A DNA stretch of 64,000 nt from Cytobacillus purgationiresistens (GCF_030813235.1 NZ_JAUSUB010000019.1:1-64000), one strand, 5' to 3'. Counted from the stretch's first letter, positions 17,864 to 27,323 are shown. Translations and numbers: made by a program. The notes: generated by a model from the letters alone, not told the origin.

Positions 17864-18958
17864 ATGAGAAAAAATAAGCTTGGGCTGATGATGATTAGCT
17901 TTACATTGCTACTAGGTATTTCTTATTTCTTACTCCTATTTACTAAGGCAGAAGGAGCAGATCAATCTGGTACAGTGTATGAAAAAATAGCTGAAGGCAG
18001 GAATATCAACTATTTAATTATTGGAGATAGCATTGGACGCGGTTCCGGTGCTTCTGATAAAACAGAAACATGGTATAGAAAATGGGAGAGATCCTTAAAA
18101 AATGAATATGGTGTGAAAGCAAAAAGGCATTTAATCGTACAAAGCGGTGCTACCGCCTTTGAAGGCCTGAACAAGCTTGATAGTACAGAACATCTCGGTC
18201 AGATAGATGTCACCTTTATCGTATTTGGTGAAAATGATCGTAAGTATATGGACGAGGATCAGTTTTCTTACTTTTATGAAGCGCTCATTCGTAAAACAAA
18301 GAGCTTGTACCCGGATACTGAAATTATTACTCTAACAGAAAACCCATTAAATAATGAAGCTTTTGCTGGAGTTATCCTTAAACTTTCCAATCATTACCTT
18401 GCTAAAAATATTGACTTAAGACCGGCTTTTATTCATTCTGGACAATCAACTTTTGAATTAACAACCGACTTAATTCACCCAAACGACCAAGGTTATACAA
18501 TCTATGCTGATACCATTTTCCAATCAACAATAAAGGCTGTTGCGAACAAAGAGGGAATCGCTATCCTGGCCCCACCTCTTATGGATAAAACAGATATAAC
18601 ATTACAACAGACCTCAGCCTATACGAAGGCGAGCCATCTATTTTCTAATGATGTATGGTTTAGTGATAAGGCAGGAGATACAATTGAATTCACCTTTTCA
18701 GGTCCTTTTCTCGGAGTGAAGGTGTCAAGTAATGAATTTGGCGGTATGATGGATGTTTTCATAGATGGAAAGCCTGTTAGAACAGTTTCGACTTGGTGGC
18801 CGATAGAGAAGGAGCGCCATCTATACATTGCGAGTGGATTGGACGAAGGTGTGCACAATGTTCAATTTATTGTCGCAGATCAAAAATCTGTCTATAACGT
18901 ATCCGATAAAGCACAGATAAAGCTTACTTCGATTATCATGGCAAAAAATAAAGAATAG
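17864..18958 (+). CDS. secreted SGNH/GDSL hydrolase with C-terminal beta domain
   Basis: This 364-residue protein has an N-terminal signal/anchor helix (about 7-27), then an SGNH hydrolase domain with the block I serine in IIGDSIGRGS, GEND (block III) and the His of HPNDQGY (block V). Residues from about 255 to the end form a separate beta-rich region that may bind carbohydrate or assist folding. Such enzymes deacylate polysaccharides, lipids or peptidoglycan; the substrate is unknown. The ATG follows AAGGGGAAACAT. It is one of the few plus-strand genes here and is monocistronic, with its own terminator. Confidence 0.88.
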   Translation: MRKNKLGLMMISFTLLLGISYFLLLFTKAEGADQSGTVYEKIAEGRNINYLIIGDSIGRGSGASDKTETWYRKWERSLKNEYGVKAKRHLIVQSGATAFEGLNKLDSTEHLGQIDVTFIVFGENDRKYMDEDQFSYFYEALIRKTKSLYPDTEIITLTENPLNNEAFAGVILKLSNHYLAKNIDLRPAFIHSGQSTFELTTDLIHPNDQGYTIYADTIFQSTIKAVANKEGIAILAPPLMDKTDITLQQTSAYTKASHLFSNDVWFSDKAGDTIEFTFSGPFLGVKVSSNEFGGMMDVFIDGKPVRTVSTWWPIEKERHLYIASGLDEGVHNVQFIVADQKSVYNVSDKAQIKLTSIIMAKNKE

Positions 18959-18986
18959 CTGACCACTCTGCAGTCAGTTATTCTTT
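18950..18986 (+). terminator. terminator of the SGNH hydrolase gene
   Basis: AAAGAATAGCTGAC pairs with GTCAGTTATTCTTT across a 9-nt loop with one mismatch, overlapping the TAG stop codon and ending in a T-rich tract. Confidence 0.8.
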
Positions 18987-19078
18987 ATGAGTTTTCCAGT
19001 TATCAATCATTATAAATTTTATGGAACATTATAATAAAGGGTGTTTTCATTTACTTTGTTGCTTTTCACATCAGTGGT

Positions 19079-19114
19079 TGATTTCCTCTCCAGGTGCTCG
19101 CTTTCAGTTCCAAT
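19079..19114. repeat. remnant of the 30440-type intergenic repeat
   Basis: CCTCTCCAGGTGCTCGC...TTCCAATCAACTTTTT resembles the end of the longer element at 30440-30576. The remainder is not recognisable here. Region 18987-19163 otherwise holds nothing I can name. Confidence 0.4.
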
Positions 19115-19163
19115 CAACTTTTTTATCAACCTATGAAAAAAACACTTTTAGAAAAGAGCCTTA

Positions 19164-19188
19164 TAAAAAAAGAATGAGCCCTCATTAA
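19164..19188 (-). terminator. weak terminator behind the IclR gene
   Basis: Minus strand AATGA, loop GGGC, TCATT followed by C and seven T. The stem is short, but the T-run is good. It lies about 30 nt after the stop codon. Confidence 0.55.
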
Positions 19189-19217
19189 AGAATACTTTTT
19201 CTGTTTCTTCCTACATA

Positions 19218-20009
19218 TTAGAACTCCTGATTAAAATTCCTTAACTTATTTGTAATAGCTTTCGCACCTTCTTTTAGTAGATTGATCAGTTCTATTTCAT
19301 CATATTCATCAAATCGAGGGGAAGGCACGATGAGTGAAACACCAGCTATTATTTCTTCAAATGGATTAAAAATTGGTGCACTAATTGACACAGCCCCTTT
19401 GACTCTTTCCCCATTGCTAAAGGCGTAGCCCTTTTCTTTTATCCGCTCTAGCTCATCTAACAAATCTACCTGTTCAACTATTGTATTCTCAGCCAATTTT
19501 TCTAACTTGATGCTTTTAATATAATCTCTTTGCATCTGTTTAGGATAATAAGCGAGAAGTACTTTAGCAGATGCCCCAGCATATAATGGTGATTCCTGTC
19601 CTACAAATGTCATTGTTTGCAGCTCGTAGTTACTTGTAAGATTTTCGATGCATTTCCGTTTATGATTTTCGATGACATTAAGACTGATGCTTTCACCCGT
19701 CTGTAATCTAAGGTCTTTCATAATTGGCTGTGCAATCGATAATAGGCTTGTATTTTTCTCCACTAAGTTACCTAAGAATAATAACTCTAAGCCTAATTGA
19801 TATCTCTTTGTTTCCGTATTTTTCTGCAGTAATCCTTCAAACACCATAGTAGAAAGTAAGCGTTGCAAACTTGACTTCGATAGGCCAGTTGTTTTATGTA
19901 ATTCTGTTAAAGATAAGGTTTTGTTTTCTATAGAGAAAGACCTTAATATTTGCATTGCTCTATGCAAAGTTTGCATAGAATAATTTTTCTTGAATTTATC
20001 ATCATCCAT
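19218..20009 (-). CDS. IclR-family transcriptional regulator
   Basis: This protein of about 263 residues has an N-terminal winged helix (about 10-75, LSLTELHKTTGLSKSSLQRLLSTM) and a C-terminal IclR effector domain. It ends with the typical GVSLIVPSPRF segment. The ATG at 20009 follows AAAGGGG at 8 nt; the longer frame up to 20129 has no ribosome site. No catabolic operon is adjacent (neighbours are an SGNH hydrolase and msrAB), so the regulated genes and the ligand cannot be named; IclR proteins often control aromatic, glyoxylate or organic-acid genes. Confidence 0.9.
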   Translation of the reverse strand: MDDDKFKKNYSMQTLHRAMQILRSFSIENKTLSLTELHKTTGLSKSSLQRLLSTMVFEGLLQKNTETKRYQLGLELLFLGNLVEKNTSLLSIAQPIMKDLRLQTGESISLNVIENHKRKCIENLTSNYELQTMTFVGQESPLYAGASAKVLLAYYPKQMQRDYIKSIKLEKLAENTIVEQVDLLDELERIKEKGYAFSNGERVKGAVSISAPIFNPFEEIIAGVSLIVPSPRFDEYDEIELINLLKEGAKAITNKLRNFNQEF

Positions 20010-20217
20010 GTATTTTACCCCTTTTGAAAGTCCTATCTCATCTATTTCAGAGCATAATCCTCTCTGCTTATTTAACAGTTTTAATATTAAGACTATTATC
20101 AATTTATCATTATCATAATAAATAAACAAGGTAGGCTTCTCCGCATGATGTTTATGTCAAAATGAACAGTTGCTAATAAAGAGCAATGAAATGATAAAAA
20201 CAATAGGAATTCACGAG

Positions 20218-20241
20218 AAAAAAGCGTTGGTTACCCAACGC
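20218..20241 (-). terminator. terminator of msrA-msrB
   Basis: Minus strand GCGTTGG, loop GTAA, CCAACGC followed by six T. It lies 20 nt behind msrB. Confidence 0.92.
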
Positions 20242-20260
20242 CCTTTTCCGACATTTCATT

Positions 20261-20704
20261 TCAATCCAAAGCTTTATCAAATAGCTTCAAATACACCTCA
20301 TAGCCTTCTTCTTCCAGCTTTTCAACAGGAATAAACTTTAGGGCTGCCGAATTGATACAATATCTTAAGCCTGAAGGACCAGGTCCGTCATCGAATAGAT
20401 GGCCTAGATGAGAATCAGCTGTTTTACTTCTTACTTCCGTCCGAACCATGAAGTGGCTTCGATCCTCTTTTTCCAATACTTCTTTGTCTTCAATTGCCTT
20501 TGTGAAGCTAGGCCAGCCGCAGCCAGCATCATATTTATCTGTCGAGCTGAATAATGGTTTTCCAGATACGATATCCACATAGATACCGTCTTTGAATTCA
20601 TCCCAATATTCGTTTCGGAATGGTGGTTCTGTTCCATTATTCTGTGTTACTTCATATTGCATCGGGTTCAGTTTTTGTTTTACATCCTCTTTATTTTGAC
20701 TCAT
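20261..20704 (-). CDS. msrB: peptide-methionine (R)-S-oxide reductase
   Basis: MsrB reduces methionine-R-sulfoxide in proteins. The 147-residue protein has GWPSF, the SHLGH motif and the catalytic Cys116 in LRYCINS. The two CxxC zinc pairs of zinc-type MsrB are absent, as in the B. subtilis enzyme. The ATG at 20704 overlaps the msrA stop (ATGA) and has GGAGAG 7 nt upstream, so translation is coupled to msrA. Oxidative-stress repair is the expected role. Confidence 0.96.
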   Translation of the reverse strand: MSQNKEDVKQKLNPMQYEVTQNNGTEPPFRNEYWDEFKDGIYVDIVSGKPLFSSTDKYDAGCGWPSFTKAIEDKEVLEKEDRSHFMVRTEVRSKTADSHLGHLFDDGPGPSGLRYCINSAALKFIPVEKLEEEGYEVYLKLFDKALD

Positions 20705-21240
20705 TTTACATCTCTCCAATGATTGTTGATAAATCCTGCCCGCCCTGAGCCTTTATGGTACGCATTATAGCGAAGCGGATTTTTCTTATAATAATCTTGA
20801 TGGTACTCTTCAGCAGGATAAAACGTTTCTGCCGGTAAAATCTTTGTCATGATTGGTTTATTAAATGGGCCGTTTTCAGCTAGCTCTTGCTTCGACTGTT
20901 CGGCTAGTTGCTTCTGTTCTTTTTTATAATAAAATATCGCGGTTTGATAAGATTGTCCTCGATCATAAAACTGTCCACCTTCATCGGTCGGATCAATTTG
21001 CTGCCAATACAGTTGCAGCAGCTTTTCATATGGAAAGACTTCAGGGTCAAATTTAATTTGTACCGCTTCATAGTGGCCAGTTGTTTCTGAACATACTTCT
21101 TCATAAGTAGGGTTTTCCTTTGTACCTCCTGTATACCCAGACACGACCTCAATAATTCCTGGCTGCTCATCAAATGGTTTGACCATACACCAGAAGCATC
21201 CTCCTGCAAATGCAGCTTTCTCATATTGTTGATTTTCCAT
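20701..21240 (-). CDS. msrA: peptide-methionine (S)-S-oxide reductase
   Basis: MsrA reduces methionine-S-sulfoxide. The 179-residue protein has GGCFWC with catalytic Cys15, and the EYHQDYY segment typical of the family. The ATG at 21240 is preferred, with AGGTG 6 nt upstream; the GTG at 21249 overlaps that site. It is the first gene of the msrA-msrB operon. Confidence 0.96.
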   Translation of the reverse strand: MENQQYEKAAFAGGCFWCMVKPFDEQPGIIEVVSGYTGGTKENPTYEEVCSETTGHYEAVQIKFDPEVFPYEKLLQLYWQQIDPTDEGGQFYDRGQSYQTAIFYYKKEQKQLAEQSKQELAENGPFNKPIMTKILPAETFYPAEEYHQDYYKKNPLRYNAYHKGSGRAGFINNHWRDVK

Positions 21241-21453
21241 TCCATTCACCTCACCTTTTTATCACTTAACTAGCATCTCCAAATGAAGAAACAATTAAGC
21301 TTCTTCACTAAAGATTGAAAACTCGCTTCCTTGAAGACGCAAAGACAGGGGCACAATTGTATCATTCATCATTTCTAAATTGACTACTCATTCGATGTGC
21401 TTCCTTGATGCCAATTCATACTTAAAGTGTAAAGAAAAAACGAGCGAGATGCA

Positions 21454-21487
21454 AAAGAAACCTCCCAGACCACACAGAGGTTTCTTT
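21454..21487 (-). terminator. terminator of the rsgA-like gene
   Basis: An 11-bp perfect stem AAAGAAACCTC / GAGGTTTCTTT with a 12-nt loop, ending in TTTCTTTT on the minus strand, 6 nt from the stop codon. Confidence 0.85.
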
Positions 21488-21492
21488 TCGAG

Positions 21493-22551
21493 TTATTTTT
21501 GCTGTTGCTTCATAGACTTACTGATGTTTTTCCATTGTTTTTTCTCAGCAGCTTGTGCGCGGGAATCTTGTTTTCTTTCTAAATAGGCAAGTTCTCTTAA
21601 TAGTTTTTTATAACTGGTTAATCTCGATTCTTCCAAAAGACCTTCTCTTATTTTTTCTTTTACCGCACAGCCTGGTTCTTTATGGTGGGTACAATCACGA
21701 AATTTGCAGTCCTCTGCATACCCTTCGATATCAGCAAAGCTTCCTGCGATGCCATTTTCAGATTCCCAAAGCTGCAACTCCCGCATGCCCGGGGTATCTA
21801 TAAGGACTGTTTCATTAGGAAGGAGCACAAGTTCACGATGTGTTGTGGTATGACGGCCTCTCGCATCATCTGAGCGTATGTCTTGAACCTTTTGCTTTTC
21901 ATGTCCTAATAAATAATTTGTTAATGTTGATTTACCTACACCTGAGGAACCTAAGAGTGCAATCGTATGACCAGGTAATAAGTAAGGATAGATTGCGTCC
22001 ATTCCGCCTTCATTCAACACACTTATTGGCACAATAGGAACCCCCATTGCCACTGTTTCGACTGCAGCCAATTTAACTTCCATATCATCACATAAGTCGG
22101 CTTTTGTCAGTACAATCACTGGGTTTGCTCCGCTTTCCCACGAAAGAAGAAGGTAACGCTCTATCCTGCGTAGATTCAAGTCTTCATTCAGTGAATTAAC
22201 AAGAAAAATGGTATCAACATTCGCTGCTACAATTTGCTCTTCTGTACTTAAACCAGCCATTTTTCTGGAGAATTTACTTTTTCGATTGAGAACTGCATGG
22301 ATGATTCCTTTTTGTTCACCCGGCATGCGCTTCAAGACAACCCAATCTCCTACAGCCGGATAATCCTCCCTGCCTTGTGCTGTATATCCAAGCTTGCCAC
22401 TAACTTCACAGAGCAGTTCTTCATTCTCAGTCCATACCCGATAAGACCTTTTATGCTCAAGTGCTACTCTGCCTACTTCTAAACCTTCCATATCAAAAGA
22501 TTGTAATTGTGATTGAAAAAACTCAATAAATCCAAATTTTTCTTTATTCAA
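21493..22551 (-). CDS. rsgA: RsgA/YjeQ-type circularly permuted GTPase
   Basis: This 352-residue protein has an N-terminal OB domain, then GTPase motifs in permuted order: G4 LTKAD, then G1 GSSGVGKST, then G3 DTPG. A C-terminal zinc knuckle (C-x5-C-x-H-x5-C in CKFRDCTHHKEPGC) follows. RsgA helps mature the 30S ribosomal subunit. It is longer than the roughly 300-residue RsgA found beside the Ser/Thr kinase gene in Bacillus, with a basic, Gln-rich tail, so it may be a second paralogue rather than the canonical copy. The gene is monocistronic. Confidence 0.88.
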   Translation of the reverse strand: MNKEKFGFIEFFQSQLQSFDMEGLEVGRVALEHKRSYRVWTENEELLCEVSGKLGYTAQGREDYPAVGDWVVLKRMPGEQKGIIHAVLNRKSKFSRKMAGLSTEEQIVAANVDTIFLVNSLNEDLNLRRIERYLLLSWESGANPVIVLTKADLCDDMEVKLAAVETVAMGVPIVPISVLNEGGMDAIYPYLLPGHTIALLGSSGVGKSTLTNYLLGHEKQKVQDIRSDDARGRHTTTHRELVLLPNETVLIDTPGMRELQLWESENGIAGSFADIEGYAEDCKFRDCTHHKEPGCAVKEKIREGLLEESRLTSYKKLLRELAYLERKQDSRAQAAEKKQWKNISKSMKQQQK

Positions 22552-22892
22552 CTAATCCATCCTCCATGTTTAATGCGTATCGCATTAGTCCATTTTTTAA
22601 AATTCAAAAAAGCCACAGGCACACAGCCCATGACTTAAAATGGATAAGCACAAAAAAGACGGAAAGATAATTACCAGGCCGATTCCTTGTGGGCTGTGTG
22701 AATATATACAATTAACGATGTTTTCATTATTGACATACCCATAACACATCACCCACCTTCTCATTAGTTAATCTTATTATATTTAATGTTTACAGAAAAG
22801 TAAATCATTTTCTACAAAAACTTTTCATGATAGCCAAACACAGTAAAAAAATATTAGGCATATATTGATACCATCATGGAAATGCCCATTAT
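22552..22892. other. intergenic region with long-range inverted repeat
   Basis: CACACAGCCCA (22620-22630) is exactly complementary to TGGGCTGTGTG (22690-22700), enclosing 59 nt. On the minus strand the structure is followed by CCTGTGGCTTTTTT, 50 nt upstream of the rsgA-like gene, so it could be a structured leader or a small RNA. I do not recognise its class. Confidence 0.6.
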
Positions 22893-22922
22893 TTGAATGG
22901 GATTGAGACAGGAGCGGAGCAC

Positions 22923-23690
22923 ATGTCGGAAGATGGAACACAACGGATGTATCTCGATCGGGCAAGTGAATATGATTTGCTCTCACAGTATTTTAAATAC
23001 ACAGACCCCGTGAAGTATTTTCACTATTATCAAAAGCATTTAAAATATGTCAACGCTGCGATTCACCATATGACAATGAGGACTTCAACCGTAAGAAAAT
23101 TACCAGCTATAGGAAATGGGAAGCTGCGTTTTCTTCATGCATCCCCGAGCGCCAATACGGTTGACATTTATTTAAATGGACTGCGAATATTTAAGGAGCT
23201 CCCTTACAAGGAAGTGAGTAATTATTTAACGCTTCCTGATGGTAAGTATCAAGTGGATATTTATCCTTCAAATACAATGGTTTCCTCCATCTTAAGTCAA
23301 AAAGTCACTGTTGAATCAGCCTCATTTCATACTGTGACTTTTTCAGGTGAGGCGAATGATTGCAAATTTGTTTTTATTAAAGATGATATGCAAACACAGT
23401 ATGGAGAATCAAAGATAAGATTTATTCACCTTGCAGCTGATGGACCCGCATTCGATTTAGCAGTCCAACAAGAAGAAGCCTTTATCCCCAACACCTCCTA
23501 TCGTACTGCAAGTAACTATATTTCTATTTCACCCATGATATTAAATCTAGAAATAAGAGGGACGAAAAATGGCGAACCCCAATTGCCTTTACATTCATTT
23601 GCAATCAAGCCACATAAGGTTTTCTCAATTATTCTCATTGGCTCAATCACTGGTGAGCCTCCGCTTGAAGCTATCATCATAGAGAATTAA
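22923..23690 (+). CDS. DUF4397-domain protein
   Basis: This protein of about 255 residues contains two beta-rich DUF4397 units, starting near KLRFLHASPSANTVDIYLNG and IRFIHLAADGPAFDLAV. DUF4397 resembles adhesion-type beta-sandwich domains. No signal peptide is present. The ATG at 22923 has AGGAG 8 nt upstream; the frame could extend to a TTG at 22893 without a ribosome site. Upstream, AC-N17-CATATATT (ending 22866) resembles a sigma-K promoter, so mother-cell expression and a spore-surface role are possible but unproven. Confidence 0.85.
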   Translation: MSEDGTQRMYLDRASEYDLLSQYFKYTDPVKYFHYYQKHLKYVNAAIHHMTMRTSTVRKLPAIGNGKLRFLHASPSANTVDIYLNGLRIFKELPYKEVSNYLTLPDGKYQVDIYPSNTMVSSILSQKVTVESASFHTVTFSGEANDCKFVFIKDDMQTQYGESKIRFIHLAADGPAFDLAVQQEEAFIPNTSYRTASNYISISPMILNLEIRGTKNGEPQLPLHSFAIKPHKVFSIILIGSITGEPPLEAIIIEN

Positions 23691-23732
23691 TTTAGCTTTA
23701 GCCGGTTAATCTGAATTTCCTACTACCTAACA

Positions 23733-23763
23733 AAAAAGAATGATCAATTAGATCATTCTTTTT
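23733..23763. terminator. bidirectional terminator
   Basis: AAAAAGAATGATC, loop AATTA, GATCATTCTTTTT: a perfect 13-bp stem with A-tract and T-tract on opposite sides. It lies between the convergent DUF4397 gene and ypmS. Confidence 0.93.
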
Positions 23764-23767
23764 CCGC

Positions 23768-24349
23768 CTACTTCACAGGAACCAGTAACGTAAATTGTAT
23801 TTCATCATTTTTTAAATCGAATTGATCGACTTTAACCTTAACATCACTCTTTAATTCCATCTCAGTTAATGCCACATAAATTCTTTCTTCATTTGGCTGG
23901 ATGACAACCCAATCCGGGATATTATAATTATCCTTAATTAACTTCATGACGAACGATATTGGCAAGTCCATTTGCCCGACTGATATTCCTTTTTGCTGAA
24001 GGACAATATCGCCATTCTCCATGGCCATCGATTCGAAAGAAAGCTTCAATTGAAGGTTTTGGCTAAATATTGGTAATGTTCCATATAAATCCACCTCTTC
24101 ATCTAGCAGCACCTTATAATCCATCGCTCCTTCTAAAATTTCTTCCTCTAAATAATGATTAATCAACAGATTTAAATCATGCTTATTAGTTGATATATTA
24201 AACGGAGCGTAATCTGACTCATCCAACGAGGTTCCCCTGTATTGATCATCTTTAGGAGGAATGCTCATCATAATAATCAATATGAGAACAACAGAAACAA
24301 CCGCTCCCAATAAAATGAAAAAAAGATGTTTCCATTTAACCATTTTCAA
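23768..24349 (-). CDS. ypmS: YpmS-family membrane-anchored protein (DUF2140)
   Basis: This 193-residue protein has one N-terminal membrane helix (about 8-30) followed by an extracytoplasmic beta-rich DUF2140 domain. The TTG start at 24349 has AGGGGG at 8 nt; the nearby ATG is farther than usual. It lies 22 nt behind ypmR, as in B. subtilis, and the pair probably act together at the membrane. Function is unknown. Confidence 0.88.
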   Translation of the reverse strand: MKMVKWKHLFFILLGAVVSVVLILIIMMSIPPKDDQYRGTSLDESDYAPFNISTNKHDLNLLINHYLEEEILEGAMDYKVLLDEEVDLYGTLPIFSQNLQLKLSFESMAMENGDIVLQQKGISVGQMDLPISFVMKLIKDNYNIPDWVVIQPNEERIYVALTEMELKSDVKVKVDQFDLKNDEIQFTLLVPVK

Positions 24350-24371
24350 ATGTCTTTCCCCCTCTTTCTCA

Positions 24372-25181
24372 CTACTTTCTCTCTAGTATCTCATTTAGCC
24401 CTTCTTCTTGTAATCGTTCATAAATCCTACCCGCAATGAGTTCATATCCACGGTTATTCGGATGGAAATAATCCGTATACAATAAATCTTCTTCACTTTT
24501 TTCAAAGATGTCATCAATATCTACAAAGTAAGTACCTTCATAGTCAGATAAGATGCTTTTGCTCGCTTGATTCCAATCATCCATAATCATGCTCATCTCT
24601 TTAATATGTGAAAACCATTCAAGAAAAGGATTATATAATCCAACCAATAAAACCGTACTATTTGAATTTCCCTCTCGGATCGAATTTAAAACATCACGCA
24701 GATTTTCCTCAAACACTCTCTTTTCTATATCAAAATCATCGAGATTCAACCGTGTGAAGTTCTCACGGATAACCTTCATAATATCATTGCCGCCTATAGT
24801 AATAATCACTAAGTCAGCTTCACCTAGCGCTTGCTTCACTTCATCCGTTTCTAGTTTATTTAATAATTGATTTGAACGATTCCCTCTGACCCCATAGTTA
24901 TGGATCTCTGTCTGCTCGATCCCCTTATCATTATTCAGCAACCGCTCAAGGTATGGTACATATCCCCCTTTTTCAGTAGTGTCTCCCACTCCTTGAGTCA
25001 AAGAGTCCCCCACAGAGACCACATTCAAATCTACTGGAAAAAAACCGGCAGGTATCTCTTGCTTTGTGGAAATCTCACTTTTTTTTAAGGAATTTGGCTC
25101 ATTGTTATTTGAAGTAGAATTTACACTGCATGCTGTTAATAATAATGAAGTAATGAGTAATAAGGTGAATGTTTTATTCAT
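24372..25181 (-). CDS. ypmR: SGNH/GDSL-type lipoprotein esterase YpmR
   Basis: This 269-residue protein has a lipoprotein signal with lipobox LTAC (Cys18). The SGNH domain shows GDSLTQGVGD (nucleophile), GGND and the histidine of HPNNRGY. It should be a membrane-anchored lipase or esterase on the outer face of the membrane. The ATG follows AGGTGATTAG. It is the first gene of the ypmR-ypmS pair. Confidence 0.92.
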   Translation of the reverse strand: MNKTFTLLLITSLLLTACSVNSTSNNNEPNSLKKSEISTKQEIPAGFFPVDLNVVSVGDSLTQGVGDTTEKGGYVPYLERLLNNDKGIEQTEIHNYGVRGNRSNQLLNKLETDEVKQALGEADLVIITIGGNDIMKVIRENFTRLNLDDFDIEKRVFEENLRDVLNSIREGNSNSTVLLVGLYNPFLEWFSHIKEMSMIMDDWNQASKSILSDYEGTYFVDIDDIFEKSEEDLLYTDYFHPNNRGYELIAGRIYERLQEEGLNEILERK

Positions 25182-25235
25182 CTAATCACCTGCTTTTTTA
25201 AAAGATAAAAAGGATATTTTTTTAATTAGAATAAT

Positions 25236-25378
25236 GTCTAGCTCCAGCGCCTATCAAACTTCAGGTCTCCTCACCAAGATAAGTTAACATCTGTTCGCTT
25301 ACGCCCACCGTGTTTCCTTTATCGAAAGAACAACGCCTTCCAGTTTGTACGGCGATGAGCAAGGCACCCAGCGCTTTT
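25236..25378. repeat. GCTCCAGCGCC-type intergenic repeat
   Basis: The element starts TCTAGCTCCAGCGCC and ends near CAGCGCTTTT. A second copy with the same outer parts lies at 55842-55966 and a shorter, inverted relative at 30258-30327. It fills most of the gap between ypmR and the SCO gene. No ORF is supported in it. Confidence 0.7.
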
Positions 25379-25464
25379 CTTATTGTATACATATTATATC
25401 ATGATGACCATTTATACTAAAAAGATAGGATGTTTTTTTAAAAAAATAGGGATTACCATAAGAA

Positions 25465-25495
25465 TAAATAAAATAGACCTTATCAAAGGTCTATT
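25465..25495 (-). terminator. terminator of the SCO-family gene
   Basis: Minus strand AATAGACCTT, loop TGAT, AAGGTCTATT followed by a T-rich tract. It overlaps the stop codon. Confidence 0.9.
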
Positions 25496-26081
25496 GTAGT
25501 TTCTTCATATCTTCTATGATTTGCTCAAACGGTACTTCTGATACGCCATCATAATCTTTCATGACAGTTCCTTCCTTATCAACTAAGTAGTACTTAGTTC
25601 CGTGAATCACTTGATCACCAGATTGAGGTTTCTTCACAAGCGCTTTAAAGGAATCTGCGGCAAACTTTTCAATTTCAGCTTGATCATAACCCGTGAGGAA
25701 ATGCCAGTTGCTGAAGTCAGCATTATATTGTTCACCATACTCTAACAATACTTCAGGTGTATCAACGGTTGGATCTACACTAAAGGAGACAAACTCAATA
25801 TTTTCAATACCCTCTTCCTTCGCCATTGCCTGAAGTCTATTCATATTAGCTGTCATCGGCATACAGACATCTTCACAGCTTGTAAAAATAAAATCTGCTA
25901 ACCAAACCTTTCCTTCTAAATCCTTTAAACTAAGAGGCTCATTATTTTGATCTGTAAAAGTAAAATCGCCTATATCATAATTAAGAGGATTTTCTATTGC
26001 CTCTTCCTGGCCACAAGCTGATAGCACGAGCAAGGTAAAGCCAATCATTATCATCCAAATGGTTCTCTTCAATCTATTCAC
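25491..26081 (-). CDS. ypmQ: SCO1/SenC-family copper lipoprotein (YpmQ)
   Basis: This 196-residue protein has a lipoprotein signal ending in LSAC (Cys23) and a thioredoxin-like SCO domain. Copper-binding CEDVC and the distal His of VIHGTKYYL are present. SCO proteins deliver copper to the CuA site of cytochrome oxidase on the outer membrane face. The start is a GTG; a TTG three codons later is an alternative. It is monocistronic. Confidence 0.92.
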   Translation of the reverse strand: MNRLKRTIWMIMIGFTLLVLSACGQEEAIENPLNYDIGDFTFTDQNNEPLSLKDLEGKVWLADFIFTSCEDVCMPMTANMNRLQAMAKEEGIENIEFVSFSVDPTVDTPEVLLEYGEQYNADFSNWHFLTGYDQAEIEKFAADSFKALVKKPQSGDQVIHGTKYYLVDKEGTVMKDYDGVSEVPFEQIIEDMKKLQ

Positions 26082-26221
26082 CCGCTTCTTTAATATACGA
26101 ATATCATTGTATCAAACGTTGTTGATGGAAGAAAGAAAAGATTTTGACAAAGATGTGAACGAATCATCATTCACTCTTGTTCTTTCATTCAATCACAATT
26201 TAAGTATATAACAATAATGAA

Positions 26222-26255
26222 CCTCCTCCTGCCAATTGAAAAAGGAAGGAGGAGG
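26222..26255 (-). terminator. hairpin behind degV
   Basis: CCTCCTCCT (26222-26230) pairs with AGGAGGAGG (26247-26255). There is no strong T-run, so termination may be partial. Confidence 0.5.
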
Positions 26256-26287
26256 AACAAAGGTACATATATATGATTTAGATATAC

Positions 26288-27130
26288 TTACTCGATGTGG
26301 TAACAAAAACCAATTGCACCTGGGCCGGTGTGTGTACTGATGATTGGTGTGGTATCTTCAATTGTTACATGTAAAAAGCCTGTTAGATCTTCAACTGAAT
26401 GCTTTAATTTATTTGCGAGTTCTAAACCATTTGCATGGCTGATACCAACACTTTTTATCGTCTTCCCTTTGGCATCTTCGACAAATTGCTTTACCAAATA
26501 TTTGACAACTTGCGTATGACTTCTAACCTTTGATACCGGTGTATACACGCCATCATCAAGGGAAGCGATCGGTTTAATATTGAGCAAGGAACCAATAAAT
26601 GCTTTTCCTTTGCCAATTCTTCCACCTTTAATTAAATTCTCCAAAGTATCAACCACTACATATAAACGTGTGTTTTGGCGAATTTCACTGATTCTTGCTA
26701 AAATTTCATCCATGGATTTATGTTCTTGGGCCATTTTTGCCGCTTCAATTACTTGAAATGACAAAGCTTTGGAAATATATCTGGAATCTACAACAGTCAC
26801 ATTTGCCTTTGACATGCCTGCAGCGCTCTCTGCAGATTGAACGGTTCCACTCATACCACCGGTCATATGAAGGGAAAGGATTTCATATCCTTCCTCATGC
26901 AATCGATCATATAGTTCTAAAAAGACACCAGTCGGCGGCTGCGAGCTTTTAGGCAATTCATCAGACTCTTTCATAAGTTCTATAAATTCAGAAGGTGTAA
27001 TATCTACACGATCCTGATACGTTTGCCCATTAATATGAATCAATAATGGTACAACCGTAATATTGTATTTTTCGATTATTTCATTTGAAAGGTCTGCAGT
27101 TGAATCCGTAATAATTTTAATTTTACTCAT
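26288..27130 (-). CDS. DegV-family fatty-acid-binding protein
   Basis: This 280-residue protein has the N-terminal TDSTADL motif and SSQPPTGVF loop of the DegV family, two-domain proteins that bind a fatty acid and, as FakB, present it to the FakA kinase. HMTGGMSGT and the RIGKGKAFIG segment are conserved. No fakA gene is adjacent. It is monocistronic. The paralogue type cannot be settled from sequence. Confidence 0.9.
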   Translation of the reverse strand: MSKIKIITDSTADLSNEIIEKYNITVVPLLIHINGQTYQDRVDITPSEFIELMKESDELPKSSQPPTGVFLELYDRLHEEGYEILSLHMTGGMSGTVQSAESAAGMSKANVTVVDSRYISKALSFQVIEAAKMAQEHKSMDEILARISEIRQNTRLYVVVDTLENLIKGGRIGKGKAFIGSLLNIKPIASLDDGVYTPVSKVRSHTQVVKYLVKQFVEDAKGKTIKSVGISHANGLELANKLKHSVEDLTGFLHVTIEDTTPIISTHTGPGAIGFCYHIE

Positions 27131-27295
27131 GCATTCACGTCCCTATTATAACAATTCATCCTTATTATACATGGTTCTTGTCCCGAATAAAAGAATTTAC
27201 AGGTATGCGATGTATAAATATAAAAATTCCATATCTAAATATTAATGTTTCCTTAAAGTTAGAGGAAAACACTTACATGTTGTTATATAAGAACA

Positions 27296-27323
27296 CAAAA
27301 AAAGGTCCGGAATAACCGGTACC
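27296..27323 (-). terminator. terminator of ypmP
   Basis: Minus strand GGTACCGG, loop TTATT, CCGGACC with one unpaired base, followed by seven T. Confidence 0.88.
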
